From JBLHGN01 sp047616325 (lineage in GTDB: Bacteria; Pseudomonadota; Gammaproteobacteria; Pseudomonadales; Cellvibrionaceae), in assembly GCA_047616325.1 (NCBI GenBank), contig JBLHGN010000153.1:1-8541 (forward strand): DNA of 8,541 bases, given 5' to 3'. The notes below the pieces were generated by a model that saw only the letters and a list, made by a program, of their open reading frames with translations, was not told the DNA's origin and made no database searches. Shown in pieces: positions 5,965 through 8,541 of this stretch. Each line of letters opens with the position of its first letter. The stretch's first letter is position 1. The position numbers and the translations under genes were made by a program.

Positions 5965-8121
5965 ATGTTGAGATTCTTCCTTCCGGCCAGCAAAGTTCAA
6001 AAAGATCGCCACATTATGCGTGAGACAGATTCGCGCATGGCAAAATACAGTCGTCGCGGTGTAGTCTTCAATTTCATCGCTTTTCTAGTCATTCTATCCA
6101 GCGGCCGATTTGCTAAAGAAAATCATGACATTATGGTGATACTCACCAGTGTTTTACTTGTTATTACACTGTTGCGTGGGTTTTATCTTTTCCGTTTCGA
6201 CCACCTATACCCGCGAGCGCCTACCAAATGGCGTAACCATTATTTTGTGGCGACTCTCGTTGGTGCTATATGGTGGGGGGTTATTCTATCGGTAGTAACC
6301 CTGCGCTTAGATATGGGTGGTGAAGCGCCTTTGCTTTGGCTATATACTGTGATATTTTTTTCCACAACTGCGCACGCCTTCGCACCATTTCAACGATTTC
6401 TTTCTTACTACCAGTTCTTTGGTCAGGTACCAGCAGCGGCCACAGCATTTTTACTGTTCACTCTAAATGGCTATCTTTATGCGACATTAATGATGGTTTT
6501 TTACCTGGCACTAACCCATCAGTGTCGTTTAATTTCAGAGAATTATTGGGAAAGACTAGAGGCAACTTACGCACTGGCAAGAAAAACACAGTCTATAGAA
6601 GAAGAAAAGCGCGACACCAAGGCCAATGTTATTCTTAATCAAGAATTCATGAGTCACCTTCATCTTGAATTATCTCGTTTGCTCGATAGCATAAATGTCT
6701 CAGTTGTTGATGATAAACTACAAGCTGACAATGCTGAGCTTGGCATAAAGCCAGAGCTAATGGAGTTTCACGAAAACATTCGCGACTTTAATGGCGTACT
6801 GTCAAAGGAATTAACACTAAATGAAAAGGTTTTTAATATCCGTCATGAATTACAACATCTGGTGGCAGCGTTTATAGACGACTCAGAATTACGTGGCATA
6901 CAGATTGAAACATCGTTATCGCCAACACTTCCAATGCGATTAAAAGGAGATGCTTCGCGGCTTGCGCAAATCATTAGAACACTTTTGGAAATAGTGCTAC
7001 AAGAATCTGAAAAGTGCATTGTTTTGATGGAGGTTGAATTTCTAAGGGAGTACGAAAATGCGGGAGAACTTTACGTAACAGTGACGCGAATCAGTGATAA
7101 AGCTAAAAAGAAGTTTTTTGGTGATTCAGCTCCGTCGGCTACTGTTACAAACCTTTCCTTCGTTGTTGCGAAAGCGCTTGCCGAGTTAATGAACGGCAGT
7201 ATAGAAATAAACGAATCGCATAGTGATGAGCAACAGTTTCGTTTCAACGCCAAAGTGGACACTGCCGAACTCACTGGGCAGCTCGATTTTCATAAAAATT
7301 CGTTTGCAGGCCACAATGTTTTACTCGTTCATAGCAATCCCCGTATCGTGGATTTGAAACGACAAGAGTTGGATGCTTTGGGTTTTAACGTGTTTACTGA
7401 AACACAGTTAAAGCGTGCTCTGCAAACGCTGCAAAATAGTTATAAATTTCAAAACCCTATTCAGAGTATGGTTTTTTATCTGGAACCCGACAATCAAAGT
7501 GTCGTTGCTTTTTGTGATTCGCTACTTGACCATCCGGAATTGAAATCCACTCGTAAAATTATAGCGGCTACTCGTAAGCAGCAAGTGATTATGAAACGAA
7601 ATAGGTATGATAATGCCAATGGATTTTACTATGTTGATAAGCCAACAGGTTTGTTTGAGCTGGAAAGTGTGTTCCATCGTATATACAAGCAGCAGTGGGA
7701 GGATGATCACTCCACTTTGGCGCCCCTGAGTACTTCTATTAAAGTCGCTCTGCTAACGCTAAAAGGTGAACTTGATCCGCGTTTAGACGAGGTAGTGCAA
7801 CTTCTTGGTAGCCAGATTGTCGTGTATAAAAACATTCAGGCTCTCACCGATTCTTTGCAAAAAGATGAGTGTCAAATGGTGTTGATTGACTGCGACAACG
7901 CCACAGGAATTTCAGCTTTGGTGGATACAATTCGCACAACTGAGATTAATCATAAAAGAGAGAACTTTATTCCCCTTCTCGGGGTAAGTGTTTCAGATAA
8001 GCAGTTTGAAGACACAGCATTTGAACTCGGGCTGGATGACTTTGTGGATATAATTCATAACCCGAAAAAAACGATTGCCAGTGCAGTTTCTTATTGGTCT
8101 AGTTTGGTTTACACCGCTTAA
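5965..8121 (+). CDS. Degenerate hybrid sensor kinase-like membrane protein (predicted pseudokinase with two receiver-like domains)
   Basis: This 718-residue inner-membrane protein has about six helices (roughly 33-47, 56-75, 92-113, 122-140, 150-167, 169-186), a likely coiled coil (190-226), a DHp/ATPase-like core (226-434) and two receiver-like domains (450-575, 592-712). Overall order matches hybrid histidine kinases. The H-box region EFMSHLHLELSRLL (227-240) puts Leu234 in the phospho-His column. The N-box Asn becomes Ile343, no DxGxG motif is seen near 376-381, and GTGLG becomes VTNLS (394-398). Receiver 1 has HS for the acidic pair and no phospho-Asp, but keeps Lys559-Pro560. Receiver 2 keeps Asp642 but lacks the acidic pair and the lysine. 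Phosphotransfer is therefore unlikely; a scaffold or ligand-sensing role is inferred. The start at 5965 has only a weak ribosome site (GGAA). ATGs at 6016 or 6037 are alternatives that keep all domains. No cognate regulator gene is adjacent. Confidence 0.8.
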   Translation: MLRFFLPASKVQKDRHIMRETDSRMAKYSRRGVVFNFIAFLVILSSGRFAKENHDIMVILTSVLLVITLLRGFYLFRFDHLYPRAPTKWRNHYFVATLVGAIWWGVILSVVTLRLDMGGEAPLLWLYTVIFFSTTAHAFAPFQRFLSYYQFFGQVPAAATAFLLFTLNGYLYATLMMVFYLALTHQCRLISENYWERLEATYALARKTQSIEEEKRDTKANVILNQEFMSHLHLELSRLLDSINVSVVDDKLQADNAELGIKPELMEFHENIRDFNGVLSKELTLNEKVFNIRHELQHLVAAFIDDSELRGIQIETSLSPTLPMRLKGDASRLAQIIRTLLEIVLQESEKCIVLMEVEFLREYENAGELYVTVTRISDKAKKKFFGDSAPSATVTNLSFVVAKALAELMNGSIEINESHSDEQQFRFNAKVDTAELTGQLDFHKNSFAGHNVLLVHSNPRIVDLKRQELDALGFNVFTETQLKRALQTLQNSYKFQNPIQSMVFYLEPDNQSVVAFCDSLLDHPELKSTRKIIAATRKQQVIMKRNRYDNANGFYYVDKPTGLFELESVFHRIYKQQWEDDHSTLAPLSTSIKVALLTLKGELDPRLDEVVQLLGSQIVVYKNIQALTDSLQKDECQMVLIDCDNATGISALVDTIRTTEINHKRENFIPLLGVSVSDKQFEDTAFELGLDDFVDIIHNPKKTIASAVSYWSSLVYTA

Positions 8122-8209
8122 CTCATCTTCAGTGGCCCAAAAGCAAAAACCTATATAAATCATTATGTTGAAATTTTCACTTCCATTTTAATGCACTACA
8201 GGTGATTTT
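8122..8209. other. Probable junction between chromosome and insertion sequence
   Basis: These 88 bp lie between the sensor stop codon and the transposase stop codon, so one terminal inverted repeat of the insertion sequence should fall here. With the other end outside the window, the boundary and any target duplication cannot be located. No terminator for the sensor gene is evident. Confidence 0.4.
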
Positions 8210-8541
8210 TTAAGCAGCCTTCTTCACGCTTTTTCGCGCCCCTAATGAGTCGGCTTTTACTCCCAGCGCACTGAAAATTTGCTGGTGAGCGGGCTCAGCC
8301 TTTGTTGTTGATCGAATGTGTATCTGTGACCCATCTTCTGTTGGCATGGTAACGCTGACTCTTTGTTGGCTCACCATGATGTTTCGTATGCTGTCCCAGC
8401 TCAAGCACAGGCCTTTCTCTCTTAATTGCCCCCGCAGACTATGAACCATGTGGTAGGCCAGCAGGGTAATGAAAATATGCGCGTTTACGCGCGCTTCTTT
8501 TTGATGGTAGATTGGGCGCAAGCCCAATTCACTCTTCATGC
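8210..8541 (-). mobile_element. 3' portion of an IS1634/IS4-type insertion sequence
   Basis: The right end of the window is occupied by the C-terminal part of a DDE transposase gene. This implies an insertion sequence whose larger part lies beyond position 8541. The exact left border lies somewhere in 8122-8209. Intactness and copy number cannot be judged from here. Confidence 0.7.
8210..8541 (-). CDS. IS1634/IS4-type transposase, C-terminal part (runs off the window)
   Basis: The visible 110 residues match the C-terminal end of IS1634-like (IS4 superfamily) DDE transposases. They begin SMKSELGLRPIYHQKEARV and continue with HIFITLLAYHMVHSLR, followed by a variable tail ending KKAA. In relatives known to me the preceding residues carry the catalytic Glu, six residues before the Lys of (M/L)KSELG. 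That Glu, and the two catalytic Asp residues, would lie outside the window. The Met at 8539 is internal, not a start: the two bases before it (GC on the coding strand) fit the usual Ser codon. The frame is open to the window edge, so this is a partial gene by truncation of the window and not evidence of a broken element. Confidence 0.85.
   Translation of the reverse strand, partial: MKSELGLRPIYHQKEARVNAHIFITLLAYHMVHSLRGQLREKGLCLSWDSIRNIMVSQQRVSVTMPTEDGSQIHIRSTTKAEPAHQQIFSALGVKADSLGARKSVKKAA

Noticed and set aside
5965..8121. The possibility that the sensor-like gene is a simple pseudogene
   Set aside because: There is no stop or frameshift over 718 codons, and domain order and hydrophobic patterns are preserved. 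Motif loss alone does not make it a broken gene.

Overview
The window looks like chromosomal DNA from a gammaproteobacterium, probably a marine or environmental relative of the Pseudomonas/Cellvibrio lineages. This is inferred from the protein sequences (Pseudomonas-like ETF-ubiquinone oxidoreductase N-terminus, TesB-type thioesterase, DUF4823-like lipoprotein) and from the divergent etfBA / ETF-QO arrangement. I cannot name the genus.

Layout, left to right. (1) A TesB-type acyl-CoA thioesterase on the minus strand (68-958), with an inverted repeat at its 3' end. (2) Divergent from it, a predicted outer-membrane lipoprotein of unknown function on the plus strand (1056-1733). (3) Convergent with that, electron transfer flavoprotein-ubiquinone oxidoreductase on the minus strand (1837-3477), with a small hairpin between the two stop codons. 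(4) A 459-bp divergent intergenic region (3478-3936) holding a palindrome/hairpin cluster and a good sigma70-type promoter that would give etfB an unusually long leader. (5) etfB and etfA on the plus strand, overlapping by ATGA (3937-4689 and 4686-5618). (6) A 346-bp gap containing a perfect 16-bp inverted repeat just after etfA. (7) A 718-residue membrane protein built like a hybrid histidine kinase (six membrane helices, DHp/ATPase core, two receiver modules), in which nearly every catalytic residue is missing (5965-8121). (8) The 3' end of an IS1634/IS4-type transposase gene on the minus strand, running off the right edge (8210-8541).

Functionally, genes 3 and 5 form one module. Acyl-CoA and related dehydrogenases reduce the EtfAB flavoprotein, and ETF-QO passes the electrons to ubiquinone. 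TesB hydrolyses acyl-CoA and fits the same fatty-acyl theme, although it is not in an operon with the others. The lipoprotein and the degenerate sensor have no obvious tie to this pathway.

The most unusual object is the sensor-like protein. Its reading frame is intact over 718 codons, yet the phospho-accepting histidine, the N box and the glycine boxes of the ATPase are gone. One receiver keeps only the lysine and the other only the aspartate. It is best described as a pseudo-hybrid-kinase. The rest of the window is conventional, apart from a few regulatory or structural elements reported below.
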